From UBA3263 sp964586765 (lineage in GTDB: Bacteria > Bacteroidota > Bacteroidia > Bacteroidales > Muribaculaceae): a stretch of DNA of 46,903 nt. The notes under the pieces are model-generated. The model ran no database searches. It worked only from the letters and a program-made list of their open reading frames with translations, and was not told the origin of the DNA. Position 1 is the stretch's first letter. Every line of letters begins with the position of its first letter. The stretch lies in NCBI GenBank assembly GCA_964586765.1, contig CAZPHN010000020.1, forward strand, positions 1 through 46,903. Reading direction: 5' to 3'. Position numbers and translations under genes: made by a program. Below, piece by piece: positions 17,263 to 25,257 of the stretch.

Positions 17263-17732
17263 TTCTTAGCGGTAAGTGACAAAATGGGGATTTCGCGGTC
17301 AATGCTTGAGTCCAGCGATATCATTGTTTCCGTACCTGTAACGCCGGGAATCATCTGGATTTTGTCATTGAGCAGTTGCATAAGGTGCTCATTGTCTTTG
17401 GCATACACTTTGATTAACATTCCGTAAGGACCGGTAGTGTAGTGACATTCAACCACTTCAGATATATTCTGCAACTGAGCGACAGCGTCGCGATACATTG
17501 CGCCTCGCTCCATACTTACTCCGATATAGGTACAGGTATGGAAACCAAGAAACTTTGGATTTACCTTATAGCCTGAACCGGTGATTACACCGAGGTCTAT
17601 AAGGCGTTGGATACGCTGATGAATGGCTGCGCGGCTAACTCCGCATTCGGCGGCTACATCTTTTGACGGTATGCGCGCGTTTCTAATTACTATATTAAGT
17701 ATCTTTTTGTCTAAGGAATCAAGTAGTTCCAT
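17259..17732 (-). CDS. Lrp/AsnC family transcriptional regulator
   Basis: From the ATG at 17732 the product has 157 residues, the usual family length. The upstream extension to 17789 crosses the promoter and is rejected. Residues 1-60 are the winged helix-turn-helix (LDSLDKKILNIVIRNARIPSKDVAAECGVSRAAIHQRIQRL). Residues ~65-150 are the RAM ligand-binding domain with YTTGPYGMLIKVYAKD and IPGVTGTETMISL. It probably senses an amino acid; which one is unknown. Translation is coupled to the pseudokinase. Autoregulation is plausible because the promoter region carries two TTGCG motifs, but this is inference. Confidence 0.92.
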   Translation of the reverse strand: MELLDSLDKKILNIVIRNARIPSKDVAAECGVSRAAIHQRIQRLIDLGVITGSGYKVNPKFLGFHTCTYIGVSMERGAMYRDAVAQLQNISEVVECHYTTGPYGMLIKVYAKDNEHLMQLLNDKIQMIPGVTGTETMISLDSSIDREIPILSLTAKK

Positions 17733-17755
17733 ATATAAATCATGTTTTTTCGTGG

Positions 17756-17786
17756 CAAAAATAGCAAAATAACCGCAATTTCGCAA
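17756..17786 (-). promoter_or_regulatory. Promoter of the Lrp operon
   Basis: TATTTTTG at 17763-17756 with TTGC 19 bases upstream (17786-17783) on the minus strand fits the Bacteroidetes consensus. The -33 region overlaps a repeated TTGCG(AAA) motif that could be a regulator site. Confidence 0.6.
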
Positions 17787-17847
17787 CATTTTGTCACTTT
17801 TTTCTCAAAAATTCCCCGCCTATGTAGTTTTTCCACAAATTTATACG

Positions 17848-17855
17848 TAAATTTG
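17848..17855 (+). promoter_or_regulatory. Putative promoter of the LRR protein gene
   Basis: TAAATTTG matches the TAnnTTTG -7 box, about 30 bp before the plus-strand ATG at 17886. A clean TTTG -33 element is not seen; only T-rich sequence lies at the expected distance. Confidence 0.5.
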
Positions 17856-17885
17856 CCCCACCAATTTATATCTCTAATCTAAAAT

Positions 17886-18992
17886 ATGATGAGTAAGCCT
17901 GTTGGAATTCTCGTGATTTGGCTGATTGCGTTGTTGTCGTCCCCAAGTGTTGCCGCTGAAGTGTTGGTCAGCGGTAAGATAAAAAATATCAAATACGAAC
18001 TCCGTGACGATACCCTTTTCTTTTCGGGCGAAGGGAAAATACCTGTAATCCATGGTGACAACGGATGGCTGAAGAAATACCGCATCGGTATTCACCATCT
18101 TGTTTTCGGAGAGGGTATAACCGAAGTCAACTCGATAGGCAATGATTTGACCACAAAGCGCGTCAGCCGGTCAAGTTCCGGCAGCAGTTACGCTAACGCT
18201 ATCGGAACCGGCTTGCCCAATGTCAGAAGTATCACTCTCCCTTCAACTTTGAAAAAAATCGGCAGGGATGCTTTCTCCGGTATGCACTTTGAATCTATCC
18301 GGCTGCCCGAGGGACTGGAGGAAATTGGTCGCGAGGCTTTCTATGGCTCGGATCTGACAACAGTCAAAATACCTGAAAGTGTCAGAAAAATTGGTTATCA
18401 GGCATTTTCGGGCTGCAAGAAACTGTTGTGTTTCGATTTTAATTGCGCCAAGGTAAACGTTGGCAGTGGATGTTTCTTTACCACAAATGGTCTGCGTATG
18501 CTTCTCCATGGCAATAACGTAGTGTCCGTAACAATAGATTCCTTCATGGGAACTCCGTTTGAAATACTTGATGAATACGCAATGCTTGATGCGCTACACT
18601 CCGATGGAATTGAATATTATATCAATGCCAACATTGTGCCACGCAAGGAGTTCACCGGCAGCGAAGAACAATATGCGCGGCTGCAACAAAAACTTGCCAG
18701 CGAATATTACGACGCCGAATGTCAAAAGGCGGAAGTTGTCCTCAAACTCGATACCTTCCTCCTTGGAAAGTATAACCGTAAAACCGGAATCATGACGCTG
18801 CAATCAACAAACCATGGCTCATTTGATGTACCGCTGGAATCTTTTGAACACGCATTAAAATTCAAAAGTGAGCTTCCGGATTTAATTAGTACCTCCACAG
18901 CCCGTTTCGAGCCTGACGGCGACCGCGTCCGCTTCGTCTCCCTTACCATCTCATTCAATAACACCGACCTCACTCTCTATCCCATCCCTTAA
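17886..18992 (+). CDS. BspA-like leucine-rich repeat surface protein
   Basis: The 368-residue product has a signal peptide (about 1-23, ending SVA). A lead-in domain resembles that of bacterial LRR_5 proteins (LFFSGEGKIP, YRIGIHHLVFGEGITEV). Repeats follow at ~105-180: LPSTLKKIGRDAFSGMHFE, then LPEGLEEIGREAFYGSDLT, then IPESVRKIGYQAFSGCKKL, the BspA/LRR_5 pattern. The C-terminal ~170 residues are unlike the repeats and unrecognised. No sorting tail or lipobox is evident. It is probably exported; the binding partner is unknown. A second ATG at 17889 could also be used. Confidence 0.8.
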   Translation: MMSKPVGILVIWLIALLSSPSVAAEVLVSGKIKNIKYELRDDTLFFSGEGKIPVIHGDNGWLKKYRIGIHHLVFGEGITEVNSIGNDLTTKRVSRSSSGSSYANAIGTGLPNVRSITLPSTLKKIGRDAFSGMHFESIRLPEGLEEIGREAFYGSDLTTVKIPESVRKIGYQAFSGCKKLLCFDFNCAKVNVGSGCFFTTNGLRMLLHGNNVVSVTIDSFMGTPFEILDEYAMLDALHSDGIEYYINANIVPRKEFTGSEEQYARLQQKLASEYYDAECQKAEVVLKLDTFLLGKYNRKTGIMTLQSTNHGSFDVPLESFEHALKFKSELPDLISTSTARFEPDGDRVRFVSLTISFNNTDLTLYPIP

Positions 18993-19035
18993 GGTGGTAT
19001 TTTGGGGGCGTTTGAAAAAAAATTTGCAAAAAGAC

Positions 19036-19066
19036 TTGACAAGGGGTGAAAAATGTTGTATCTTTG
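19036..19066 (+). promoter_or_regulatory. Promoter of the Lin1244-like gene
   Basis: TTGACA at 19036 and TATCTTTG at 19059-19066 fit the TTG-N19-TAnnTTTG pattern. The predicted start is about 30 nt before the ATG at 19100. Confidence 0.65.
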
Positions 19067-19099
19067 CAAACGAAATAACAATCATTAATCTTGGAAACT

Positions 19100-19573
19100 A
19101 TGAAGAAACTCGTATCACGTAAAGATTCACGCATTATTGACCTTATGATTGCCTATGGTCCCTTGGGCTATGGCATTTATGCACTTTTAGTGGAATATCT
19201 TAATGAACGTAAGGCATTCCGCTCGGTCGATGACATTGAGCGCATTGCCTATGAACTTCATGCCGATGCTGAAATAGTCGGTTTTATTGTATTTGAGTCT
19301 AATCTTTTTGAGATAATTGATGGGTTTATATTTCAAAAAGTTCCTGAGTGCAAAGCTCCCGCTGCTAAATCCGAGAACTCCGAGAACTCTGAGTACTTTG
19401 AGAACTCTGAGATGACGTTCGCAGTCCCTTCGGACGATGAGGCAAGTCCCGCTTCGAAACCTGTGACGTCATCACAAAAGCGGCGAGAGCGCAGAAAGCG
19501 TCTCAGATTTATAGAAAAGGAAACTCCCGCTTTCCTCCAAGATAGCGAAAAGCGGGAGTTACCGGTTCTGTAA
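19100..19573 (+). CDS. Lin1244/Lin1753-like (DUF4373-type) N-terminal domain protein
   Basis: From the ATG at 19100 the protein is 157 residues; a TTG nine bases earlier is in frame but less likely. Residues 1-78 (RIIDLMIAYGPLGYGIYALLVEYL ... RIAYELHADAEIVGFIV) match the winged-helix domain found at the N-terminus of phage and plasmid replication-type proteins. The expected DnaD-like C-terminal part is absent. Instead there is a low-complexity linker with a SENSENSEYFENSE repeat and a basic RRERRKR tail. It has its own promoter and terminator and no phage genes nearby. DNA binding is inferred. Confidence 0.6.
   Translation: MKKLVSRKDSRIIDLMIAYGPLGYGIYALLVEYLNERKAFRSVDDIERIAYELHADAEIVGFIVFESNLFEIIDGFIFQKVPECKAPAAKSENSENSEYFENSEMTFAVPSDDEASPASKPVTSSQKRRERRKRLRFIEKETPAFLQDSEKRELPVL
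19371..19406 (+). repeat. Four-unit 9-bp tandem repeat inside a coding region
   Basis: Units of YYGAGAACT (CCGAGAACT, CCGAGAACT, CTGAGTACT, TTGAGAACT) run head to tail in frame and encode the Ser-Glu-Asn repeat. A copy-number change would stay in frame and alter linker length. Confidence 0.75.
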
Positions 19574-19579
19574 AGTGAG

Positions 19580-19632
19580 TTTCGCTCGGTCTTGCCCGGT
19601 TGGCGACCTGCGGAGAGAGAGCGAAATTTTTT
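19580..19632. terminator. Bidirectional terminator between convergent genes
   Basis: TTTCGCTC (19580-19587) pairs with GAGCGAAA (19619-19626), followed on the plus strand by a TTTTTT run. The inner sequence can also pair partially. It begins 7 bp after the plus-strand stop codon and overlaps the stop of the minus-strand gene. The minus strand lacks an equally good T tract. Confidence 0.6.
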
Positions 19633-19933
19633 ATTCTCCAAGAAAAACGTTGAGGCTGCCGTCTGCTTTGTTGACAAAGATAATTGAGGCGGGCATGATG
19701 ATTGCCATGTGTGAGCCAAGATCTTCTGCGCCGCAGATGCGCTCGATTTCAACTGATTTCAGGGGTCCTTCACCTTGGGTGAAAGTAAGACGGTCGCCGT
19801 CAAAGTCCATGTGATCGCTGTCAATGGCAAACATCATCAGGTCATTCATGTTGCGGTCAAGAACCAGATCGGCATCTGCGCCCATGGTGGTGTACTTTTC
19901 AAAAATATTGTTGATTTTTTCGGAAGTTATCAT
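19631..19933 (-). CDS. Small conserved-looking protein of unknown function
   Basis: The 100-residue product is acidic and soluble, without signal peptide or membrane helix. It shows an alpha-beta pattern (MITSEKINNIFEKY helix; ADADLVLDRNMNDLMMFAI; SHMAIIMPASIIFVNKADGSLNVFLGE). I do not recognise the family. It sits between the cobalamin operon and a convergent gene, separated from btuB by 99 bp without a clear terminator, so it may be read from either an internal promoter or read-through. Coding is supported by length, a start with AT-rich upstream region, and lack of a better ORF on the other strand. Confidence 0.6.
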   Translation of the reverse strand: MITSEKINNIFEKYTTMGADADLVLDRNMNDLMMFAIDSDHMDFDGDRLTFTQGEGPLKSVEIERICGAEDLGSHMAIIMPASIIFVNKADGSLNVFLGE

Positions 19934-20032
19934 GATTTGGAAGTATTTTAGTGTTAGTAATTTCGTTTGTTCGTAAGCCTAACACGGGATGTTTCCAAAT
20001 GGTTTGTGGTGTTACGGGTTTGTAACATCTTT

Positions 20033-22069
20033 TTAACTTCGTTGTAATTTTGGGGTTAAAATTAAGATAATTTCATAATTAATCCCGGGCATCGGATGTG
20101 ATAGAACAGAAAGATAATCCTCGTTAAACAGATTATTTACTGCTATCTTTATCTGTAAATCAATCGGCTTGAACGTGAATTTCTTTTCAAGCGCGATGTT
20201 GCTCATGAAGTATGGGGGAAGATGCCCGGTCAGAGTCGGCGAGTTGCTCGACATGGTGAACCGTTCGGAGTAATAGTTCCATTTGTAGGTGAATCCCCAT
20301 GTTTTCCACCCGAGGCGACCTATGACCGATGCCGACAACCGGGGAGTGTAGGGCAGTTGCTTGCCTACCGATAGGTCTGCGTCGGAGTATGGCGAGCCGC
20401 AGTTGACCGACGGAGTCCAGCTTAGCGAGCCGCTTAGGTCAATCAGCCAGTCCGGTTTCGGACGGTAAAAGAAATCCGCTTTCGATTCTATTCCATAGGA
20501 GTGTACGCTCTTGACATTGCGGGGCGAAAAGAATCCTTTGGGGGTAGGGAGCCATAAAATCCAGTTGTCAATATAGCTTTCAAACCATGTTGCGCTGCCG
20601 CTGATGTTGATGTTTTCGTTGACAGGCATATTGAAGGAAAAACCGGCATCATAGCTGAAGCCTTTTTCATCTTTAAGGTCAGGATTTCCGCCCGGCATGA
20701 AAAAGAGGTCGTTGAGCGAGGGTGTACGGAAATTACGTGTAACCGAACCTTTAAGCATCAAATTGCACCGTTTTATCGCAAGAAAGTCGGCAAAAAACGC
20801 CGGAATAAGCGGAGAGCAACGCGTTCCCGCCATTTCCTGACGCAATATGGCTGACAGACCTAATCGCTCTAAAGGCTGCCACTTTGCCGATGCGGCTGCC
20901 GAGAGCTCTATGCGTCCTTTGTCATAGCCAACGAAACTGCGGTTGCTGTTGTCGATGGTGATTTCCTTATCGGAACTCTTGACAAAATGCTGTCGGGCGG
21001 TCAGCGAAAGGGAGAACATCCATTTTGATGAAGGATAATACTCAGCGTCCGCTTTGCCGAAAAATGAGTTCTGAATGCTGCGGGTACGTGACATGGTGAC
21101 ATTTTTACCTTCAGCTACTTCGCGCTCATATAGATACCGCTGAAGCGAATTTTCATAGCCGGCTTTAGCGTTAAGTTGCCAGCGGGAGCGGACGTGATTC
21201 CATGAAGCTACGGCGCGCACGGTGCGCTCGCGTTGCAGATTTGTGAACTCCGAGTCGTCGCCATAGTCCGTTGTGAGCATGGGCAGGTGCCGGTGAAGAT
21301 TGCTGAACCATACCGCAACGCCGATACGGTCACCACGCAGGGTGCTGTAATATGCTTCCTGCATGATGTGGAGGTCGGCAAACGCGCCGCTACGGTTCCG
21401 TTCCGTCGGGTTGTACTGACCTATAATGTTGTAGTCATCGTCATAGACGTTGACTTTTTTGTCGTGGTTAATGTATTTGTAGTCGTTGGGCGAGGATGAA
21501 TATGACGCTCTGGTGGTTACCTGCCATTTATCGGTTGAATAACCCGCTCGCATAAACTCATCGAAGGTTTTGAACGAACCCGCGCCTTGAATATACTGAA
21601 GCTGCCATCCTTCATCGAAAGCGGGGGCAAGTTCTAATTTCACGCTTCCGCCTAATCCGCCTCCCGACTCATTGACCGAGGAGGCTCCGTGAATAGTTGT
21701 GGCGCGGTCAACGAAAAAGGAGGGTATGGTGGAAAAGTCGGTCATACCGGTCATGGGATTATTGATAGCCATGCCGTTCCATGTAACCTGAGTGTGCGAT
21801 GGTGACGTCCCTCGGAAACTAACGGTTGAGAGGGTGGCGCGCCCGTGGTTTTTGACAAATAGCGAAGAATTATACGCCAGAATGTCAGCCATCGAAAGGG
21901 CTATGTTTTCTTTGAGCGCGGTTGAGTCGAGTCGAGTCTGCTGAGTGCCTATGTCCTTGATTGACCGCTGTGCCGTTACGGTTACTTCGCGCAGGGTGTG
22001 GGGCTGCTGACCGGAAGCGGTCAGCGAGGCGAACATGGCGAATATCAGCGTCAGGCGTTTCATTTCCAA
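20033..22069 (-). CDS. btuB: TonB-dependent cobalamin receptor, BtuB-like
   Basis: The 678-residue outer-membrane protein has a signal peptide (about 1-20, ending ASG). A plug domain at ~28-150 (LREVTVTAQRSIKDIG, then SFRGTSPSHTQVTWNGMAIN, then GGGLGGSVKLEL) precedes a 22-strand-type barrel. It lacks the N-terminal carboxypeptidase-like domain of SusC receptors, as expected for BtuB. It imports cobalamin using TonB energy. It is the last gene of an operon behind a cobalamin riboswitch, and its start overlaps the BtuG-like gene's end by 10 bases. Riboswitch and BtuG neighbours make the substrate assignment firm. Confidence 0.92.
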   Translation of the reverse strand: MEMKRLTLIFAMFASLTASGQQPHTLREVTVTAQRSIKDIGTQQTRLDSTALKENIALSMADILAYNSSLFVKNHGRATLSTVSFRGTSPSHTQVTWNGMAINNPMTGMTDFSTIPSFFVDRATTIHGASSVNESGGGLGGSVKLELAPAFDEGWQLQYIQGAGSFKTFDEFMRAGYSTDKWQVTTRASYSSSPNDYKYINHDKKVNVYDDDYNIIGQYNPTERNRSGAFADLHIMQEAYYSTLRGDRIGVAVWFSNLHRHLPMLTTDYGDDSEFTNLQRERTVRAVASWNHVRSRWQLNAKAGYENSLQRYLYEREVAEGKNVTMSRTRSIQNSFFGKADAEYYPSSKWMFSLSLTARQHFVKSSDKEITIDNSNRSFVGYDKGRIELSAAASAKWQPLERLGLSAILRQEMAGTRCSPLIPAFFADFLAIKRCNLMLKGSVTRNFRTPSLNDLFFMPGGNPDLKDEKGFSYDAGFSFNMPVNENINISGSATWFESYIDNWILWLPTPKGFFSPRNVKSVHSYGIESKADFFYRPKPDWLIDLSGSLSWTPSVNCGSPYSDADLSVGKQLPYTPRLSASVIGRLGWKTWGFTYKWNYYSERFTMSSNSPTLTGHLPPYFMSNIALEKKFTFKPIDLQIKIAVNNLFNEDYLSVLSHPMPGINYEIILILTPKLQRS

Positions 22070-23124
22070 CAGAATGCGGCGGGGGTAACTCCGGCGTAAA
22101 AGCCGTTGATTAAAACTCCATCGGGTGAATAATGGTAAATCTTGCCCTGTTGCTGATAGTCAATCGCATCGGCAACGTAAATGTCGCCCGAGTCGGGTGT
22201 GACCGTCATGCCGTAGAATTTGGTGCCGATGCTCTCAATCAGCGGTTCTGTGGGGAGTACGGTTGACGTGATGTCCATCGCCCAGATGTCATTGTCAATC
22301 CAGTAGAGGGTTGTGGCGTCGCCGTTAAGCAGTAGATTTCGGGGGGTGGAGTTCTCTTCAAGCGGTAGGCAAATTTCTATCTTAAAACTTGATGCGTCAA
22401 TTCTGTAAAGGGCGGGACGTTCCGACCCGTAAGGCGACCCGTCATAGCCGCCGTCGGTAAGCACCCAGAGCTTTCCGTTAGCGTCAAGTGCCATTGAATT
22501 TGGCTGGATACCGACCGTCAACTCGGCGTCGACTGCATCGGTACGGGTATCGATGCGGATTATTCGGTCCTGATAGCTCCAGCAGTTACAGAAAACGTAA
22601 TCACCGAAGCTGACCATCTGTTCCGTCGAGCCGCTTTCAGCCGACATAGCAGGCACTTCGATTGTGCCGGTAACGGAATAGGTCTGCGGGTCAACAATGA
22701 AGATGCGGTTGTCCCAAAGCTGACTGACGTAGGCTTTGCGGTCAGAGATGAAATGAATATAACGCGGCGATGTAAGATTTTCAATTCTTCCGGTTTCGCG
22801 GAATGTAGTGAGGTCAATCGCAAAAATAACATGAGAATTGTTGACCACTATCCATCCGCGGTTACCGAAAATCGACATAGACTGCGCAACGTCGCCGAGG
22901 CGCATACGGTTGGCGCGGAAAAACACTTCGTTTTCAACCGTTTCGTTTGTCGGGTCATAGAAGCTCAAAGTGGCGTTTCCATACTGGAAATTCCCTTCAT
23001 TGACAATGAAAAGACCATGCTCCGGACAGCTGAAATCTTCTTCCTCGCCATAATCCCAGCGCATACACCCGGCGGTGACGGTGAGGGCGAGAAGAAGCGT
23101 GAGCGTGACCCGACTGGATTTCAT
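22060..23124 (-). CDS. btuG: Surface beta-propeller lipoprotein, BtuG-like
   Basis: The 354-residue product has a lipoprotein signal (LTVTAGC, Cys20). A seven-bladed YncE-like propeller follows. The first blade reads GLFIVNEGNFQYGNATLSFY, which I recognise from BtuG proteins of Bacteroides. Later blades include YVSQLWDNRIFIVD, WVLTDGG and DIYVADAIDYQQQGKIYHY. BtuG proteins bind corrinoids at very high affinity on the cell surface and lid the BtuB barrel. It is coupled to the upstream lipoprotein gene by an ATGA overlap (23121-23124) and overlaps btuB. Confidence 0.9.
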   Translation of the reverse strand: MKSSRVTLTLLLALTVTAGCMRWDYGEEEDFSCPEHGLFIVNEGNFQYGNATLSFYDPTNETVENEVFFRANRMRLGDVAQSMSIFGNRGWIVVNNSHVIFAIDLTTFRETGRIENLTSPRYIHFISDRKAYVSQLWDNRIFIVDPQTYSVTGTIEVPAMSAESGSTEQMVSFGDYVFCNCWSYQDRIIRIDTRTDAVDAELTVGIQPNSMALDANGKLWVLTDGGYDGSPYGSERPALYRIDASSFKIEICLPLEENSTPRNLLLNGDATTLYWIDNDIWAMDITSTVLPTEPLIESIGTKFYGMTVTPDSGDIYVADAIDYQQQGKIYHYSPDGVLINGFYAGVTPAAFCWK

Positions 23125-23966
23125 AATGCTTTAAAACCGCATACCTCGGTCGAGATTTCGCCGAGCGCGCCGGCTTGAGCGTTCACTCCGGTCTGCACTT
23201 TGATGAAATCGATTTTTGCGGGAGCCGAGCCGATAGCATTTGTCAGTGAAAAAGAGGTCCACTTGTCGGTCGTGTCCGAGCCGGTATTGTCGGCATAGCC
23301 CCAGCCGTAAGGCGTATGGTTCCAGCGTCCGTTCTCTTCAACCGAGCGGGAGGGCAGGCAGGTACCTGAAAGGGTGTATGTCGCGCTTTTTATCCATTCC
23401 GGATAGTAGTAATCCTGAGCATGAAATGCCTCTACATAGTTTACCTGACCGGAATTGCCGAGGTTGTCGGTCCATCTTACCGGTTGTTTGGGTTCATCAG
23501 GTCGGTAATATGTTATGACGTAGTTCCTGACGGTATGTTCGGAATCGGAGTCAGACCCGCGGAGTTCAATCCATTTTCCGTCGTCAGGCTTGCCGTTGCG
23601 GTTGCTGTCGGTCATCACGTATACAATGCCCGGTTCGTTGGAGCCGCCCGAAGGCTGCACGAATGAGTTGCCTTTGATGGCGAAATCGCCTATGCTCTTG
23701 CCGAAGCGAACGACGATGTAGCCGCCGAACGCGCCGAGCGACACATACTTTTCTTCATCAAGACGCTCCTGCGCCCAGCTGCAAGCTTCATCAGCGGTCT
23801 TGCAGTCCATGTTTTCGTTGATGAACTGACCGGGAGCGGGAGAGTATTCAATGACTTTATAGCCGTCGAATTCTTCCGCCGGTTCTTCAAAAATTTCATC
23901 CTTGTTGCACCCCGAGGAAAGGAGTACAACAAGGATTTGGTAAAAAATAAGGAATGTTTTTTTCAT
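23121..23966 (-). CDS. Surface lipoprotein of the cobalamin operon, unnamed
   Basis: The 281-residue product has a lipoprotein signal (VLLSSGC, Cys20). It then shows one beta-rich domain with LGAFGGYIVVRFGKSI, SNEPGIVYVMTDSNRNGKPDDGKW, NYVITYYRPD, GWGYADNTGSD and IDFIKVQTGVNAQAGALGEI. The last two segments look like a carbohydrate-binding-type jelly roll with a calcium-like DSNRNGKPDDG loop. I recognise similar 'cell surface proteins' in Bacteroidetes B12 loci but know no assigned function. Its place between the DUF4465 gene and btuG, under the same riboswitch, implies a role in corrinoid capture or release. It follows the DUF4465 gene by 8 bp. Confidence 0.7.
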   Translation of the reverse strand: MKKTFLIFYQILVVLLSSGCNKDEIFEEPAEEFDGYKVIEYSPAPGQFINENMDCKTADEACSWAQERLDEEKYVSLGAFGGYIVVRFGKSIGDFAIKGNSFVQPSGGSNEPGIVYVMTDSNRNGKPDDGKWIELRGSDSDSEHTVRNYVITYYRPDEPKQPVRWTDNLGNSGQVNYVEAFHAQDYYYPEWIKSATYTLSGTCLPSRSVEENGRWNHTPYGWGYADNTGSDTTDKWTSFSLTNAIGSAPAKIDFIKVQTGVNAQAGALGEISTEVCGFKAL

Positions 23967-23974
23967 CGGTTGTT

Positions 23975-24973
23975 TTATTTGACAACTTTCAGGGATGAGC
24001 CGCCGGCTTTGATTACGTATACTCCGGCAGTAAGGTTGCTGAGGTCAATCCGGTTGCCTTCGGTAGCCATCTGTCGGTTTCCGGCGGTATCATAAACGGC
24101 AATGTAGTCGGCAGCGGCTGTGGCAATGCAACTTTTGCGGTCATAAGAGATGGCGGTGCGTGCGGCAATCTGAGCGACAGAGCTTTCAGGGGCGGTAGCA
24201 ACACTGAGTTTGTCCATACAGAAGTATGCGGGAGTATTCATACCCCATTCGCCGGTGTCGGTGCTCGACATTGTAAAATAAAGCTGATTTACCGCACCGA
24301 GCGACGAGAGGTCAACGTATTTCCATCCGCGGTTGATGGTCAGGTCTCCGTTGGAGTATGACGCGAGAGTCACGTCGACGGTCTTTTCCGATTCATCGGC
24401 GGCGATGCCATGGACGGTCAGAGTGAATTTGTCGCCATTGTTAAATGCGCGTGCGTAAGCGTCACCATATTCAATGCAATAGTAGGGATAGCTGTTGAGA
24501 TTGAAGTATGCGCCGTTGACTTGGTGGGGCAGACCGTCAGCCATGGTCAGGGTACAGGCTTTTTCGCCATAAAACGCGCCATAGAAACCAACAAGGTAAG
24601 GCACTTCCGCGCTGACCTCGGGGGCTCCGAAGGCGTCGGTCTTGATGGAGCCGTCAGCGTTGAGCATGATACCGCCTTTAGCCATATTGCTGAACTGGAA
24701 CTTGATTGTGTTTTCCTGACGTGCATTGTTGGCGGAGTTTGAGGCGGTAAAGCCGTTCCATGACATCCATTCGCTGTTAGAGCCGTGGACAATGTGGAAA
24801 CACTGGCTTTCAATTGCCGTTACGTTGTCATTATAGGTATCCGTCCATGCTCCGGTTTCGCTGTTGAATTCCAGAGGGGTGGTTGACTTGGTCAGGTCGA
24901 GGATGGTTACATTGTCGGTTGCCGAGGCTGACAGAGCGGCTGAGAGAGCCAGAAGAAGAAAAGTTTTTTTCAT
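23975..24973 (-). CDS. DUF4465 protein, BtuH-like cobalamin-binding candidate
   Basis: The 332-residue product has a standard signal peptide (MKKTFLLLALSAALSASA) without a lipobox. Residues ~30-260 match the DUF4465 pattern: GAWTDTYNDN, WNGFTASNSANNARQ, an AYFNLNSYPYYCIEYGDAYA segment, then YVDLSSLGAVNQLYFTMSS and GMNTPAYFCMDKL. DUF4465 proteins of the BtuH class are, to my knowledge, surface cobalamin binders in gut Bacteroidetes. The last ~60 residues (YIAVYDTAGNRQMAT ... LSNLTAGVYVIKAGGSSLKVVK) are a type IX-like C-terminal domain, an anchoring route different from a lipid anchor. It is the first gene after the riboswitch. Confidence 0.82.
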   Translation of the reverse strand: MKKTFLLLALSAALSASATDNVTILDLTKSTTPLEFNSETGAWTDTYNDNVTAIESQCFHIVHGSNSEWMSWNGFTASNSANNARQENTIKFQFSNMAKGGIMLNADGSIKTDAFGAPEVSAEVPYLVGFYGAFYGEKACTLTMADGLPHQVNGAYFNLNSYPYYCIEYGDAYARAFNNGDKFTLTVHGIAADESEKTVDVTLASYSNGDLTINRGWKYVDLSSLGAVNQLYFTMSSTDTGEWGMNTPAYFCMDKLSVATAPESSVAQIAARTAISYDRKSCIATAAADYIAVYDTAGNRQMATEGNRIDLSNLTAGVYVIKAGGSSLKVVK

Positions 24974-25007
24974 TGTTAGTTATACATTGGTTAATAATAT
25001 GAATAAT

Positions 25008-25036
25008 CCCGTTCACACTACGGCAGTGAAAACGGG
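25008..25036 (-). promoter_or_regulatory. Expression-platform hairpin of the cobalamin riboswitch
   Basis: On the minus strand 25036-25025 (CCCGTTTTCACT) pairs with 25019-25008 (AGTGTGAACGGG) apart from a two-base internal mismatch, around a 5-base loop. An AT-rich stretch follows before the ATG at 24973. It lies between aptamer and first gene, so it is the likely switching element. Whether it acts on transcription or translation is not clear. Confidence 0.5.
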
Positions 25037-25109
25037 ATACGGTCATTTAATCAATGCAATGAAATGACGTAATGCCTATAATCCCGCAGGCACTGCTGAA
25101 TATATATTC

Positions 25110-25250
25110 GATACGGTAGGTTTTCTGACTTGTTCCTGACGTTGCGCCTTCTCAAGACCGAGGTCTCAATGACGTAATTGCAACTGCCCCGAAGGGGGAA
25201 CTTACAGCAGCGGGTACTGTTCCGGAGTTACACCGGATTCCCTTTCCGCA
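25110..25250 (-). ncRNA. Cobalamin riboswitch aptamer
   Basis: Read on the minus strand, the region opens with AAAGGGAATCCGGTGTAA, then TCCGGAACAGTACCCGC and TGCTGTAAG, the conserved P3-P6 core of cobalamin riboswitches. A CCCCTTCGGGG hairpin follows. The region closes with GTCAGAAAACCTACC, the Bacteroidetes form of the B12 box. Downstream are BtuH-like, BtuG-like and BtuB genes. Corrinoid binding is expected to shut the operon off. The 5' border lies within 10 nt of a tRNA 3' end. Confidence 0.95.
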
Positions 25251-25257
25251 TCAAAAA

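Noticed and set aside
17733..17789. Longer N-terminus for the Lrp regulator
   Set aside because: The extra codons cover the TATTTTTG promoter box; the ATG at 17732 gives the usual family length.
18993..19012. Second copy of the TTTGGGGGCG edge of the rRNA-proximal inverted repeat
   Set aside because: Only about 11 bases match and there is no partner arm, so it is most likely chance.
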